From contig JWZX01002686.1 of NCBI GenBank assembly GCA_001275005.1, positions 1-27,399 on the forward strand: a stretch of 27,399 nt of DNA, written 5' to 3'. Origin of the DNA: Chrysochromulina tobinii. Its lineage: Eukaryota; Haptophyta; Prymnesiales; Chrysochromulinaceae. Shown here piece by piece: positions 1-8,503 of the stretch (positions are counted from its first letter, which is position 1; each line of letters begins with the position of its first letter). The notes beneath the pieces were generated by a model that did no database searches, was not told the origin of the DNA, and worked only from the letters and a program-made list of their open reading frames with translations. The translations under genes were made by a program, and so were the position numbers.

Positions 1-1280
1 AAGATACATTTGAGATACATCAGGATACATGAGAGATACATGTATCCTTCAGGATACATGCAGGATACATCACAATACATCAGGATACGTATCCTGATAA
101 CAAACCCCCCGAAACTCGATAACAAACCCCCCCTAACCCCCCTGCAGGTGCCGTTTTGCCGTTCTACATGTACTGACTTAGCCTGAGTAACTTAGCGTTG
201 GAGCGCGGCTCGAATCAGTTGCGTCCTCCTGTACAAGGCTCCTACAAGGCTCCCAGCAATTGACTGCTAATGCCTTGTAGTCTGTCACGGCGCACGCTGC
301 CCCAGAGGCCCTCGTGCCTAGAGGGCGCGCCCCCCGCGCCGCCAATAAGCAATATAGGGCCGCCAATATTTAGCCAATATTTGCGCGCCGCCCCGGGGCG
401 TAAATCCGGTAGGCTTCCCTCTACACCGGAGGGGCGGAGCGGGGGTGACGCGGGCAAGCGGGCCCTAGCGGGCCCCGGGGGACTTGGGGTAGAGGCTCGT
501 CAGAAAGAAACCACCCGCGCACCTCCATGTTGCTCTATTCGGCGAGTGAAGTATTGCCGGTCTCTGCGGCGGGGTGAAGTGTCGATGAGTCGTCTGGGGT
601 CTCGTCGTCGTCGTCAGCTGTGTCGAGAGGGTCGAATGTTCCGCGGGTAATCCGCGGGTTGGCGTGCGAGTGGCGGTCTTCTTGCCCTTCTAGGCCTTCT
701 TAGTGCCGCTCGTACGTACTGCGAGCTTGAGGGGGTGATGATACGTCTCGACCACCCTCTTTACATGTGATCACCGGGGATCCCCATGCCCCGCTTCGCG
801 CTACTCGAGCGGTATACACACCCCGGGACGATACACACGCCCCAGATATGAAACCACCGTAGTTGCATGAAACCACCGCGCTTTCTAGCGCGGGCACCTA
901 GAGCGCTAGAGGGGTACGTAGCGTTCGAGATACAGTGGCCACTTGCGTGTCCCGACAGATCCGTCGCCCAGGCCTTGCCTGACAGTCAACCCGTGTTCGT
1001 TATCAGCCCTAATTTATAAGCCCTCAACACTCAAGCTCATCAGCATCGACGCCGACGCGACGCGGGCTTACCTCGCCGGAGAGAACCAAATTAGGTTCTG
1101 AAAACGGAGGGTCGGCTCTGATTCCCCCCACAGGCTTTTCCTGCGCCGACACGACCCGTATCAGTGGCTGCCTGGCACCTAGAAGCGCATCGCACGTAAC
1201 CCGCTGCCTGCGATCACGAAACGCGGTTCGGCTCACCATCGCTGCTTCTCGCCCGCGCTCGCAGAAAGTACGTTCAGAAC
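1..1280. other. Intergenic region, no supportable gene
   Basis: No open frame here has convincing codon bias or a recognisable domain. The first 135 bases are a repeat block described separately. CCAAT pentamers occur at about 343, 364 and 375 in a short stretch of GCCAATA repeats. They could be promoter elements, but no gene starts close by. A 126-codon frame at 270-650 is Arg-rich and looks like chance coding in GC-rich DNA. I saw no tRNA-like or rRNA-like sequence. Confidence 0.5.
3..132. repeat. Phased GATACAT repeat with adjoining GATAACAAAC(C)n repeat
   Basis: GATACAT occurs at 3, 14, 24, 35, 53 and 64, mostly 10-11 bases apart, which is about one DNA turn. Two copies form palindromes with inverted neighbours: a 12-base one at 35-46 and a 16-base one at 81-96. 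Just after, GATAACAAACCCCCC is present at 96 and 118, 22 bases apart. The left edge is cut by the window, so the array may be longer. Confidence 0.8.
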
Positions 1281-1592
1281 ATGCGCAAGGTGATGTTGCT
1301 GCTTGCGCTCCTGTTTGCCCTCTCCAGCGCCGCCCCAACGCCGTTGGAGCCTGCGTTGGAGCCTGCGTTGAAGGAGCTCCTGAGCGAGGACTACCCACCC
1401 TCCTCGCCGCATGATAAGCGCATGCTCCACATGGCGTACACTCTGAAGAAATCAGTTATAGGTTTCCGAAAGCAGCCCCACCTCGAGAAGCCGCCCCAAC
1501 CAGAAGATCCAGAACCAGAAGTACCAGACATCAGTGAGGTGCCTCAACCATACATACCGTGTCATATCGGATCTTGCCCCGACGGACCCTAA
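1281..1592 (+). CDS. Putative small secreted protein, 103 aa
   Basis: The frame opens with ATG and a clear signal-peptide-like N terminus: MRK, then a Leu/Ala-rich core of about 14 residues ending in SSAAP. The mature part is short, with a duplicated LEPA unit near residues 22-29, a Pro/Glu-rich stretch around 70-90, and two Cys residues near the C terminus (CHIGSC). Codon use is G/C-ending in the first half and weaker after about base 1450. The second half might therefore be read-through of an intron, and a longer spliced gene is possible. I do not recognise a family. The signal peptide and early codon bias support a real gene; the length and lack of homology do not. Confidence 0.4.
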   Translation: MRKVMLLLALLFALSSAAPTPLEPALEPALKELLSEDYPPSSPHDKRMLHMAYTLKKSVIGFRKQPHLEKPPQPEDPEPEVPDISEVPQPYIPCHIGSCPDGP

Positions 1593-2609
1593 TTGGCCGA
1601 GCCACTCAAGCTCACTCCTTGTGTCAACAGTGTGAAGAAGGGTTCGGCTGGGTGCGATCCATGGTGCGATCACGCGCACTCGCCGATGGGACAGCAGGCG
1701 GCGCCGCTGGCATAGCGCTAAATCATAAGCGCTGCTGAGGGAGAGACAACAACGAGAGAGCCGCATAAGTGCGCAATCGCAGCACCGCGATGCGCATGCG
1801 ACGTTTTCTCATGTTCTCTGGAGGTGACTGGGTATAGGCACAGCTGTCGTAAAGCCGCGACTTCTCTATTGTCGAAACAATGTAGTTATCACTGTGCGAG
1901 CCGATTCCAACTTGTAAATACAATCTACACACTACTGTAGCTGGATCGAGCATCGTGCGAGCTGCTGTGGCTGCAGGTTCTCGAACGGCGCTGCTGCTGG
2001 AGCTCGCTCGTGCTTGTGCGACCTGCTTCGCGCCGTGCTGGACCGTGCGCCCCGGAGCGGCTCGTGATACGTGAACGGGCACCAACTCACAGTTGAAAAG
2101 GTCGTGCACATGCGACATTCGTGAATATGTCGACCTTCCAAGGGGCAACGAATATGTGGCACATGCAGAGCTCCTCGGGTGATTGCCCCTTGGAGGGGAG
2201 AGCGTGAGTGCGGTTCCCTCTTCCCTGTCTCGAATCCGGCTTCATGCTGCGGTCCGTGGGTCGTTGACGTGCCGGCGAGGACTGACGGAGTCGGCGTCTC
2301 TTCAGGGGCGGCCGCGACGATATTTCTACTCGTTGCCCCTGGCTCGCCCATCTGGGGGTTCACCGCCAATGTCGGCGGGCGCCCTCCCTCCCGATTTCAT
2401 ACATGGGTCTCGCCGCACTGCTCGTAGTTGTGAATACGGACTGCGACGTGAAGACTGTGAATGAATCCTCGTTCTCAATTATTGCTGCCATGCATCGAAC
2501 TACGGACCGCCTGATCGTGAATGCTTGGGCTCACCTGTTCGTACGAACATATGCAACTTCCGATTCGCGCGGCGCGCCGACTCTCTTGTATAGTCGCTCA
2601 CGTCAGGGG
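1593..2609. other. Intergenic region between the small secreted gene and PTOX
   Basis: About 1 kb with no supportable gene. Several overlapping frames of 80-145 codons exist on both strands, but none has a domain or consistent third-position bias. It is the 3' flank of both the + strand small gene and the - strand oxidase gene. It carries an inverted repeat at 2134-2197, listed separately. Confidence 0.5.
2134..2197. repeat. Inverted repeat, 15-bp arms with one mismatch
   Basis: The arm CCTTCCAAGGGGCAA at 2134-2148 pairs with TTGCCCCTTGGAGGG at 2183-2197 with one mismatch, leaving a loop of about 34 bases. It lies in the 3' flank of the PTOX gene, 413 bases past its stop. It could be a mobile-element remnant or a structured transcript end. 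Function unknown. Confidence 0.6.
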
Positions 2610-4235
2610 CTAGCCCAGGCCGCCGGGGGCGAAGATCTCGGCGAGCCTCTCGAGCAGTGGCCCGAGCGCGTCCGCGGCCGCTGCCGCGCCTGCACCGAGC
2701 GCGTCCGTGCCCGCGCCGAGCGTGTCCGCGATCGCGCTCGCGCCCGCGTCGGCGGCGTCGCTCGCTGCCTCGAGCGCCGCGTCGTCGAGACCTTCGGCGC
2801 CGCTGCTGGCGGCGCCGTTCCTGAAAATCCCGCTGCTGAAGGCGGATGCGACCGCAGCGCCCGTGGCGACCGCGGCCACCACGCCGCGCTCCACCTGCGG
2901 CGCGCGCACGATCACCCGCGGGTCCTTGCATGCACGCATCGTGCCCACGTGCTCGGCTTCGTCGTCGCGGATGGCGCTGAAGACGTCGTACAGTGTGCTC
3001 ACACTCACGCGACGGCTCCCGCGAGGGCGTGCGGTCTGGAACTCGTCGAAGAGGTACATATCGGAGCCGCCATAATAGAGCTTCGCGATCCGCGGCGCGG
3101 GCAGCTGCTTGAGCGCCTCCGCGTTCGCGTCCACAAACTCGCCGTACGTGTCGACCGCATGCGCCTCGATCAGCTCGCTAAAGTTGTACGAGAGCGAGGG
3201 TGAGAGCAGCCAGAGCCCGACGAGAATCCAAAAATACGCGATCGCCGCGTGGTGCGCGAAGAAGCGGTCCACCCATCGCTGGTCACCGCCGAGCGACTCC
3301 ATGATCAGCAAATGATGATACTCATTCCACTCCTCTGCAAAGTGAACGCGCTTCAGCTCGGCGGAGCGGCGCCACCAGCCTAACGACTCGTACAGGTGGA
3401 GGAGCGAGATGTACGAAAAGTAGGGCATGCGCGCCACCGTCTCGAGGAACCAGAAGCGCGAAATCGGCCGACCGTCGAAGAAGGCGTCGAGCACCCAGCA
3501 CAGCGCGTAGTACGGCGCGAGAAGCACCCACGGCGCCTCCACCTGTGGCCGGCGCTCCTCGCGCGCCCAGATGGCGTCGTTGCTCAGGCGGAGCTGGCGC
3601 AGCTTGGCGCGCACGCGAGTCGCGTCCGCGACGCAGCGCAGCTGCGCGTCGCTCCCGTCCTTGTCCGGAGCGAGCACGTCGCTCAACACCACGCTGCACA
3701 CCTCCTTGGCCACACTCGCGACCTGACGCCGCTTGCGTCCAAACGCGGCGCCCGGCGGCTGCGCCAGGCAGCCGAAGAGGTCGCCAAAGGCGCTGAGCGC
3801 CTCGGGCAGCTCGCGCAAAAAGTTGCGCGCCGCCAGGTCCACGAATCCCGTGGGTACTCCTCCAGGGCCATCGATGTCGCCTGTTGTGTCGGCGTAGTTG
3901 CCTGCCGATTTGGAGATGTACCCAAAGTTTGGATCGAACGCCTCGGCGATGGTGGAGGGCCTGCCTTCGACAGGCTCGCTGGGCGGCTGCAGCTGCTTCA
4001 CCGCGGCCGCAATCTCCAGCTCCACCTCATCCAGTTCGCCGATCAGCCGTGCTCGCGCCGCCTGCAGCTCGAGCAGCTGCTCCGGAGAGGGCGCCGCCTT
4101 GGAGGACGCGAGCCGCGTGGCGAACGCACGCTGGAGCGACACGCGCGGCACGGGTCCCACCGATTTCGCTTGAGCGTCAACGGCGTTGCTCAACACTGCG
4201 ACGATCGCGAGCGTGCAAGCGAGTTTCGAGCGCAT
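2610..4235 (-). CDS. PTOX: Plastid terminal oxidase (PTOX, alternative-oxidase family)
   Basis: A single-exon gene for 541 residues. PTOX is a membrane-bound di-iron plastoquinol oxidase that passes electrons from plastoquinol to oxygen in carotenoid synthesis and chlororespiration. All six expected iron ligands are visible: E265 in LETVAR, E305 and H308 in NEYHH, E357 in IEAHAVDTY, and E426 and H429 in DEAEH. The stretch FSELIEAHA followed by DTYGEFVD is the PTOX rather than the mitochondrial AOX type. Residues 1-23 look like an ER signal peptide ending in DAQA, followed by a basic, Ser/Ala-rich stretch with an AFATR motif. This is the bipartite targeting expected for a plastid of secondary origin. 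The protein is longer than usual because of a spacer at about 100-250 and an Ala-rich, amphipathic tail of about 100 residues after the last ligand. ATG at 4235 is the first Met of the signal peptide. Confidence 0.95.
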   Translation of the reverse strand: MRSKLACTLAIVAVLSNAVDAQAKSVGPVPRVSLQRAFATRLASSKAAPSPEQLLELQAARARLIGELDEVELEIAAAVKQLQPPSEPVEGRPSTIAEAFDPNFGYISKSAGNYADTTGDIDGPGGVPTGFVDLAARNFLRELPEALSAFGDLFGCLAQPPGAAFGRKRRQVASVAKEVCSVVLSDVLAPDKDGSDAQLRCVADATRVRAKLRQLRLSNDAIWAREERRPQVEAPWVLLAPYYALCWVLDAFFDGRPISRFWFLETVARMPYFSYISLLHLYESLGWWRRSAELKRVHFAEEWNEYHHLLIMESLGGDQRWVDRFFAHHAAIAYFWILVGLWLLSPSLSYNFSELIEAHAVDTYGEFVDANAEALKQLPAPRIAKLYYGGSDMYLFDEFQTARPRGSRRVSVSTLYDVFSAIRDDEAEHVGTMRACKDPRVIVRAPQVERGVVAAVATGAAVASAFSSGIFRNGAASSGAEGLDDAALEAASDAADAGASAIADTLGAGTDALGAGAAAAADALGPLLERLAEIFAPGGLG

Positions 4236-4558
4236 TTCATTAAATATTTATGAAAGTCGAGCGCATTTGAAACACCTCTGGGGCCCCGCGCGGTCGGTCA
4301 CCGCGACAGGCCTCAAGCCTTGCGTAACAGAGCGGTCAGGCCGCCACCGTCAGCGCCCTCACAAAATTTAAAGGTATTTGCCCGAAAACGACTTTCTTCT
4401 ACTTCTTCATCGACACGAGAGCTTCACACTGCGCCCCCCGCCGACAGGATCGTCTGCAAACACGTTCTCCGCTCCGGGGCTCGTCATGTCTGATGTCGTC
4501 CCCTCAGCTCGCACAACCACAGTGGGAGTGCGCACCATTAGACGCCTGGGCGCCGGTT
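4236..4558. other. Intergenic: 3' flank of Rab1 and 5' flank of PTOX
   Basis: Both flanking genes run on the - strand, so this holds the Rab1 3' end and the PTOX promoter and leader. An 11-base direct repeat (CGAGCGCATTT) occurs at about 4228 and 4258, on either side of an AT-rich segment (TAAATATTTA) just before the PTOX ATG. That segment is too near the ATG to be a normal TATA box. A second AT-rich patch lies at 4363-4380. No gene seen. Confidence 0.5.
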
Positions 4559-5162
4559 TCAGCAGCAGCTCGACGATTTGACCGCCTCCGTCTTACCCGA
4601 GACGGTGATCTTGCTTTTCGTCTCCGAGGCTGTCGGCGCCGTCGCCATGCGCTTCTTGATCTCACCTGCCATGGTCATGAACGCGTCCTCGACATTGGTG
4701 GCGTTCTTCGCCGACGTCTCGAGGAAGGGGATGTTCAGGTTGCCCGCAAACTCCTTGGCCGTCTCCATGTCAACCTGCCTCTTCGTGGTCAGGTCGCTCT
4801 TGTTGCCCACCAGCAACTTGTTCACGTTCTCGCTCGCATACCGGTCGATCTCGTGGAGCCAGGTCTTGACGTGCTCAAAGGTCTCCGAGTCGGTCGTGTC
4901 ATACACGACGATGATGCCGTGCGCGCCGCGGTAGTAGCTGCTGGTGATCGTGCGGAAGCGCTCCTGGCCCGCGGTATCCCAGATCTGCAGCTTGATGGTC
5001 TTGCCATCCAGCTGGATCGTCCGGATTTTCTGCCAAGTGCAAAAGAGCAAGACAGGAAGCGTGAGTGAGTGAGTGAGTCGCGTCCTCAGCAGCTACGAGC
5101 ACCGCTGCCAGCAGCAGCGATTGCTGTAGCTTCCGCACAGCAGGAGCAGGAGCAACAGGAGC

Positions 5163-5228
<66 letters not shown>

Positions 5229-5637
5229 CGCGGGAGCAGGAGCAGGACAAGGACGTGCGAGCACTCCGCCACGCATGCACATCGCGAGCGCTCGGCTGTC
5301 GCTGCACAGGGCCACGCGCAGGCGAGCGCGTACGAAGTCGACGCCGATGGTCGAGATGTGGCTCTCGGTATACGTGTCGTCAGCAAAGCGCAGCAGCAGG
5401 CAGGACTTGCCGACACCCGAGTCGCCGATCAGCACGAGCTTGAACACGTAGTCATACTCCTGAGGTGCGGTGGCCGCCACAGAGCACGCAGCGTCGGCAA
5501 GGAGCGGCGCAGGGCGGAGACGCGAGCAAGAGCGACCGCAGCGCTCGCCGGCCATGTCATGGGCACCCAAGGATGGGTGAATCCTCTGTGGATCCTCACA
5601 CGGGCGCGGCGCGGTGAGAGGTGCGCACCTGCGCCAT
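4559..5637 (-). CDS. RAB1: Rab1/YPT1-type small GTPase, three exons
   Basis: Exons on the - strand are 5637-5629 (MAQ), 5459-5334 and 5029-4559, giving 201 residues, the normal length for Rab1. Rab1 controls vesicle traffic from ER to Golgi. The G motifs are all present: P-loop GDSGVGKS (15-22), effector region with TIGVDF, WDTAGQE (62-68), NKSD (121-124) and ETSAK (149-153). The C terminus SSSCC carries the double Cys for geranylgeranylation. EYDYVFKL before the P-loop and [12 protein letters not shown] point to the Rab1 subfamily. The three-codon first exon is inferred: ATGGCGCAG followed by GTGCGC fits a donor in phase 0, and the result aligns with the usual Rab1 start. A methionine upstream of 5459 in the same frame would give an untypical extension. 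Exons 2 and 3 are certain. The 304-bp second intron is mostly CTCCTG repeats. Confidence 0.93.
5139..5250 (+). repeat. CAGGAG hexamer array inside Rab1 intron 2
   Basis: About 18 copies of CAGGAG (some CAGCAG or CAACAG) lie wholly within the intron at 5030-5333. On the gene's sense strand this reads CTCCTG, a pyrimidine-rich stretch ending about 110 bases before the acceptor. Long frames through it code only for Glu/Gln or Leu/Ser/Cys runs and are not genes. Confidence 0.9.
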
Positions 5638-5935
5638 CAGAGTGCGACGGTGCGGTGTGCGTGACGGTCGCCTGCGAGCACGCAGGACACGGCAGGCGTC
5701 AGCGTAGATGCAGCGTAGAGCTAGGCGTCTGCGTCCTAGAGTGGCGCGGATGCAGCATTGCCTTCTTGCACCTTGAAAGTGCCGAAAGCTCTTCAGAAGC
5801 GCCGTTTCGGGCTGGTGTTTTCTTTTAATCGCGAGACGGCACTGCAAACACTTCCTTGCGGATCGTGCGAGACTGTTCTGTTTCTCTCACAGAACCATCT
5901 GCCGTTAGGGTCGACCTACTTTTCTCCGAACGCCA
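5638..5935. promoter_or_regulatory. Divergent promoter region of Rab1 and the EF-hand gene
   Basis: This 298-base interval separates the Rab1 start (-) and the EF-hand protein start (+), so it should hold both promoters. I see no TATA box. GC content is lower than in the flanking exons. The assignment rests on gene orientation only. Confidence 0.45.
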
Positions 5936-6919
5936 ATGCTCGAGCACTCGTTCGGCAACCGTCCGCGCGCCGCCGCCACGTCCACATGCATGTTGGTGGC
6001 GCATCCGAGCGTCAAGGAGAATGAGAGTGATGCCCAGAGGCCGCCGATGACAATCAGGCTTCACAGCCGCAAGGAGGCGACGCGGCTCGTGCAGGACACG
6101 GCGATCCACGCTTGGCTACGAACGAGGCAGAAGCCGCGCGCGAAAGCGGTCGCGCGCGCGTTCTTGAGCCGCCACAAGCTGCGCACGTTGAAGGCCTGCT
6201 TCGACGCCCTCGACACGGACGCTTCCGGCACGATCGAACCCGGTGAGCTCTCCTTCGCGCTCAAGGAGCTCGGCCTCCCCGCTGAGCATGCAAGGGCCAT
6301 CCTGAGCGAAGGCGATACCGACGAGGACGGCACGATCAACTTCGACGAGTTCGTCGCCCTCGTCGGTGCGGTGACCGCACGCATGGGTCAGCGCAGTCGG
6401 CTGCTTGAGGCGGAGCCGCCCGGCCCGTCGGCGGCCGCCTCGGCGTTCACGGAGATGCTGAACCAGGCGGCGACGTCGTTCCCGCTCGGCGTGCTCGCGA
6501 ACGCGGTGCACATCCGCGAGGCCGTCGCCAGCTATGACCCCGAGCTCGCCGAGGCACGCTTCAACGCTGGCGAGGCGGGCGCCGACGCAGCCTGCGCGGA
6601 CGGCCTGTCGGCCGCCTCCACCAAGGGACCGCAGCACGGCGGCAGCAGGCTGCCTGTAGTCCGTGGCGCCGGCGGCTTGGCCGGCCCCGCCCGCAGCATG
6701 GGGTCACGTGCCACCTCGGCGCCACTCGTCAAATCGGTGAGCTACCGCCGATGGCTCGCTCAGGCGGGCAAGACGGACTCGCGCATGCGCATCCAGAGCG
6801 CGGCGACGGTGCGCGGGAAAGAACACAAGCCGCTGCTCGTGCCCCCGCCACCGGCCGGGCTCACGCACGCCGCGACCGCGTCGCGGCTGCCCAAGATCCT
6901 AGACGTGTGCCCGGAGTGA
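5936..6919 (+). CDS. EF-hand pair protein, 327 aa
   Basis: A single-exon gene with two canonical calcium-binding loops. The first is DTDASGTIEPGE at residues 93-104 and the second DTDEDGTINFDE at 127-138. Both have acidic residues at positions 1, 3 and 12 and Gly at 6, so both should bind calcium as a calmodulin-like pair. The N terminus (1-80) is basic, with RLHSRKEATRL and many Arg/Lys. The C-terminal 180 residues are low-complexity Ala/Gly/Ser/Pro with a short conserved-looking VSYRRWLAQ segment, which could be a binding tail. No membrane segment is seen. ATG at 5936 is the first in frame; ATG at about 6047 (MTIRLH) is an alternative start. Calcium sensing is well supported; the partner is unknown. 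Confidence 0.78.
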   Translation: MLEHSFGNRPRAAATSTCMLVAHPSVKENESDAQRPPMTIRLHSRKEATRLVQDTAIHAWLRTRQKPRAKAVARAFLSRHKLRTLKACFDALDTDASGTIEPGELSFALKELGLPAEHARAILSEGDTDEDGTINFDEFVALVGAVTARMGQRSRLLEAEPPGPSAAASAFTEMLNQAATSFPLGVLANAVHIREAVASYDPELAEARFNAGEAGADAACADGLSAASTKGPQHGGSRLPVVRGAGGLAGPARSMGSRATSAPLVKSVSYRRWLAQAGKTDSRMRIQSAATVRGKEHKPLLVPPPPAGLTHAATASRLPKILDVCPE

Positions 6920-7804
6920 GCGCCACGCAATAACCGGCCGGCGGCCCCGCCTCCGCCGCCGCCGCCATGGCCGCCGGCGCGTCGGCAGATCTCGCGAGTT
7001 CTAAGTTTACCGAAAGCCCAAACAGCAAACAGAAACACGAAACAGTGTTTTGAACGTTAAACAACAAGACAAGCGGATGAATCAAGCCAGGTTCATCATT
7101 CACATTATAATTAAATTCATTTTAAATCATTAAACAACCCTAGAGTAGGAAAATTAAGGAAAATTTTACGTCCAATGCCGAGATTCCCGGAAACAATGCT
7201 TCGTTGTCCGCTTGCGTGTTGCGACGCCCGACGCGCTAGACGCGCTCGGCGGCGTAGCGGCCGGTCCACCACACGAGCCGATTGCGATTCGTTTGATTCG
7301 CGACATTCGTCCGCGCTGCGCGCTGGCCGCCGCTGCGCATGTCGCCATGATGATTGATGTCGAATGTCGTCGCGATCAAAAATTGTCGGTCGATCTCAAG
7401 ACTCAACAAACTCAAGGTCGATCTCGATGTCCCGTGTCGCGTGTGCAACGAAAAAGACGCTTAGACCCGGCGGCCGGCGTAGAGTTGCAAAGAGTTGCTT
7501 AACGTTAAGCAACTCTACCGGCGCCGCGCGCCGGTCCGCCCTAGCGCCGCCCCCGGGCCCTACTACCCTACTCGCGCCGGGGTGTAGTAATGCCGTAAGA
7601 CGGGCGCCCCGCGCCGACAAAGACCCCGCACTCGCACGCGCCCGGTGCCCCGGTCCCATAGCCGCATAGCCTTTCGCAGATCGCAGTGTGTGGACACACG
7701 AGCGTGTGCAACGCACCCGGCACTCGCGTGTACGCACCTATACCTGCGTTGATGAGCCCGCTAGTCGCGCGCCAGGCTCGCGGCGTTTGCGACGCTCGCT
7801 GTCA
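6920..7804. other. Convergent intergenic region with AT-rich patch and palindrome
   Basis: This interval holds the 3' ends of the EF-hand gene (+) and the GST gene (-). Bases 7000-7170 are clearly AT-rich for this window (runs such as AAATTCATTTTAAATC). A perfect 26-bp palindrome lies at 7491-7516. The remaining frames on both strands are short and show no domain. No tRNA seen. Confidence 0.5.
7491..7516. repeat. Perfect 26-bp palindrome
   Basis: The half-site AGAGTTGCTTAAC is followed directly by its reverse complement with no spacer. A further copy of the outer part (TAGAGTTGC) sits just before, at 7480-7488, so an alternative longer hairpin with the downstream GCAACTCTA can also form. It lies between two convergent genes, in agreement with a transcript-end structure, a protein-binding dyad or the end of a small mobile element. 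Confidence 0.85.
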
Positions 7805-8503
7805 TCAAAAGTTGTATGGGAGGCTCGCGCGGGTCACGAGCCACTTCTTGACGTTCTCGTGGTCGGCGACCGAGGCGATACAGGCCTTGATGTTGGGGCA
7901 CTTGTCAAGGGCGGCGTCGGTACGCGCGGCAGATTCGAATGGCTCGCCCTTGCCCGGCGCCAGCTTGTCTGCAAACATGTTATAGAGCTGCACGTCGGCC
8001 AGGCTGAGCTTGCCGCCCACCGCGAAGCCATCGCCACCGACGAGCTTCTCCATGCGCCCGAGGAACCACTTGAGCTGGCGGGCCGAGCGCTTTGATCCGT
8101 CGGCTGGGCCCTCGTAGTCGGTGGCTTCCTCCGAGTCAAAGAAGATCGCCATCTTCTCCTCCGAAGGGGTGCTGCCCCACGGAACGAGTGCCCTGAAGGC
8201 CGTGTTGAGCTCCTTGATGTGCTCGCTGAACTCGATGATCTTGGCCGCCTCGAAGGTGCTGGAGCCCATCAGTCCGCACTCACTTGCAATGTAAAAGTTG
8301 ATAGCGGCCGATTGGCCCACGGTCCCTTCCGCGCAGTTGATAGTGGGCAGACGGCCGAGATTGGAGTCGAGGGTGTTCCCCAGGTCTCCGGTACCATTCG
8401 TGCAGCGCCAGTCCTCATACTCCTTCCCGGCGATGGCGAGGCAGAAGCGTGGCACCTCCATCAGGCCGCGGCCGGCCCAGTAGTTGCACTTGATCCCCGA
8501 CAT
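7805..8503 (-). CDS. Glutathione S-transferase, sigma-like
   Basis: A single-exon, 232-residue, two-domain GST of normal length that joins glutathione to electrophiles or acts as a prostaglandin-isomerase-like enzyme. The N-terminal thioredoxin-like domain starts MSGIKCNYW, placing Tyr8 where sigma/alpha-class enzymes have their catalytic Tyr. AGRGLMEVPRFCLAIAG matches helix 1, and LGRLPTIN carries the cis-Pro. QSAAI is the glutathione gamma-Glu site (QSxAI). The C-terminal helical domain includes LSLADVQLYNMF, the GST N-capping region. The frame stays open upstream to 8557 but has only a GTG there; the ATG at 8503 gives the proper Tyr8 spacing, so I chose it. It shares a divergent promoter with the gene starting at 9074. 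Confidence 0.9.
   Translation of the reverse strand: MSGIKCNYWAGRGLMEVPRFCLAIAGKEYEDWRCTNGTGDLGNTLDSNLGRLPTINCAEGTVGQSAAINFYIASECGLMGSSTFEAAKIIEFSEHIKELNTAFRALVPWGSTPSEEKMAIFFDSEEATDYEGPADGSKRSARQLKWFLGRMEKLVGGDGFAVGGKLSLADVQLYNMFADKLAPGKGEPFESAARTDAALDKCPNIKACIASVADHENVKKWLVTRASLPYNF

Noticed and set aside
101-152. Telomere-like C-rich DNA (CCCTAA)
   Set aside because: Only one or two CCCTAA-like words in a C-rich stretch, without tandem order.
270-650. 126-codon + strand frame near the left edge
   Set aside because: Arg/Pro-rich with no domain, no steady third-position bias and a frame that looks open only because the DNA is GC-rich.
2403-3203. 266-codon + strand frame opposite PTOX
   Set aside because: Antisense shadow of the PTOX gene, whose di-iron motifs fix the coding strand.
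4899-5570. Single-exon Rab1 reading with a long N-terminal extension and a poly-Ala/Pro insert
   Set aside because: It reads through intron 2 in the wrong frame after TIGVDF; splicing restores a normal 201-residue Rab1.
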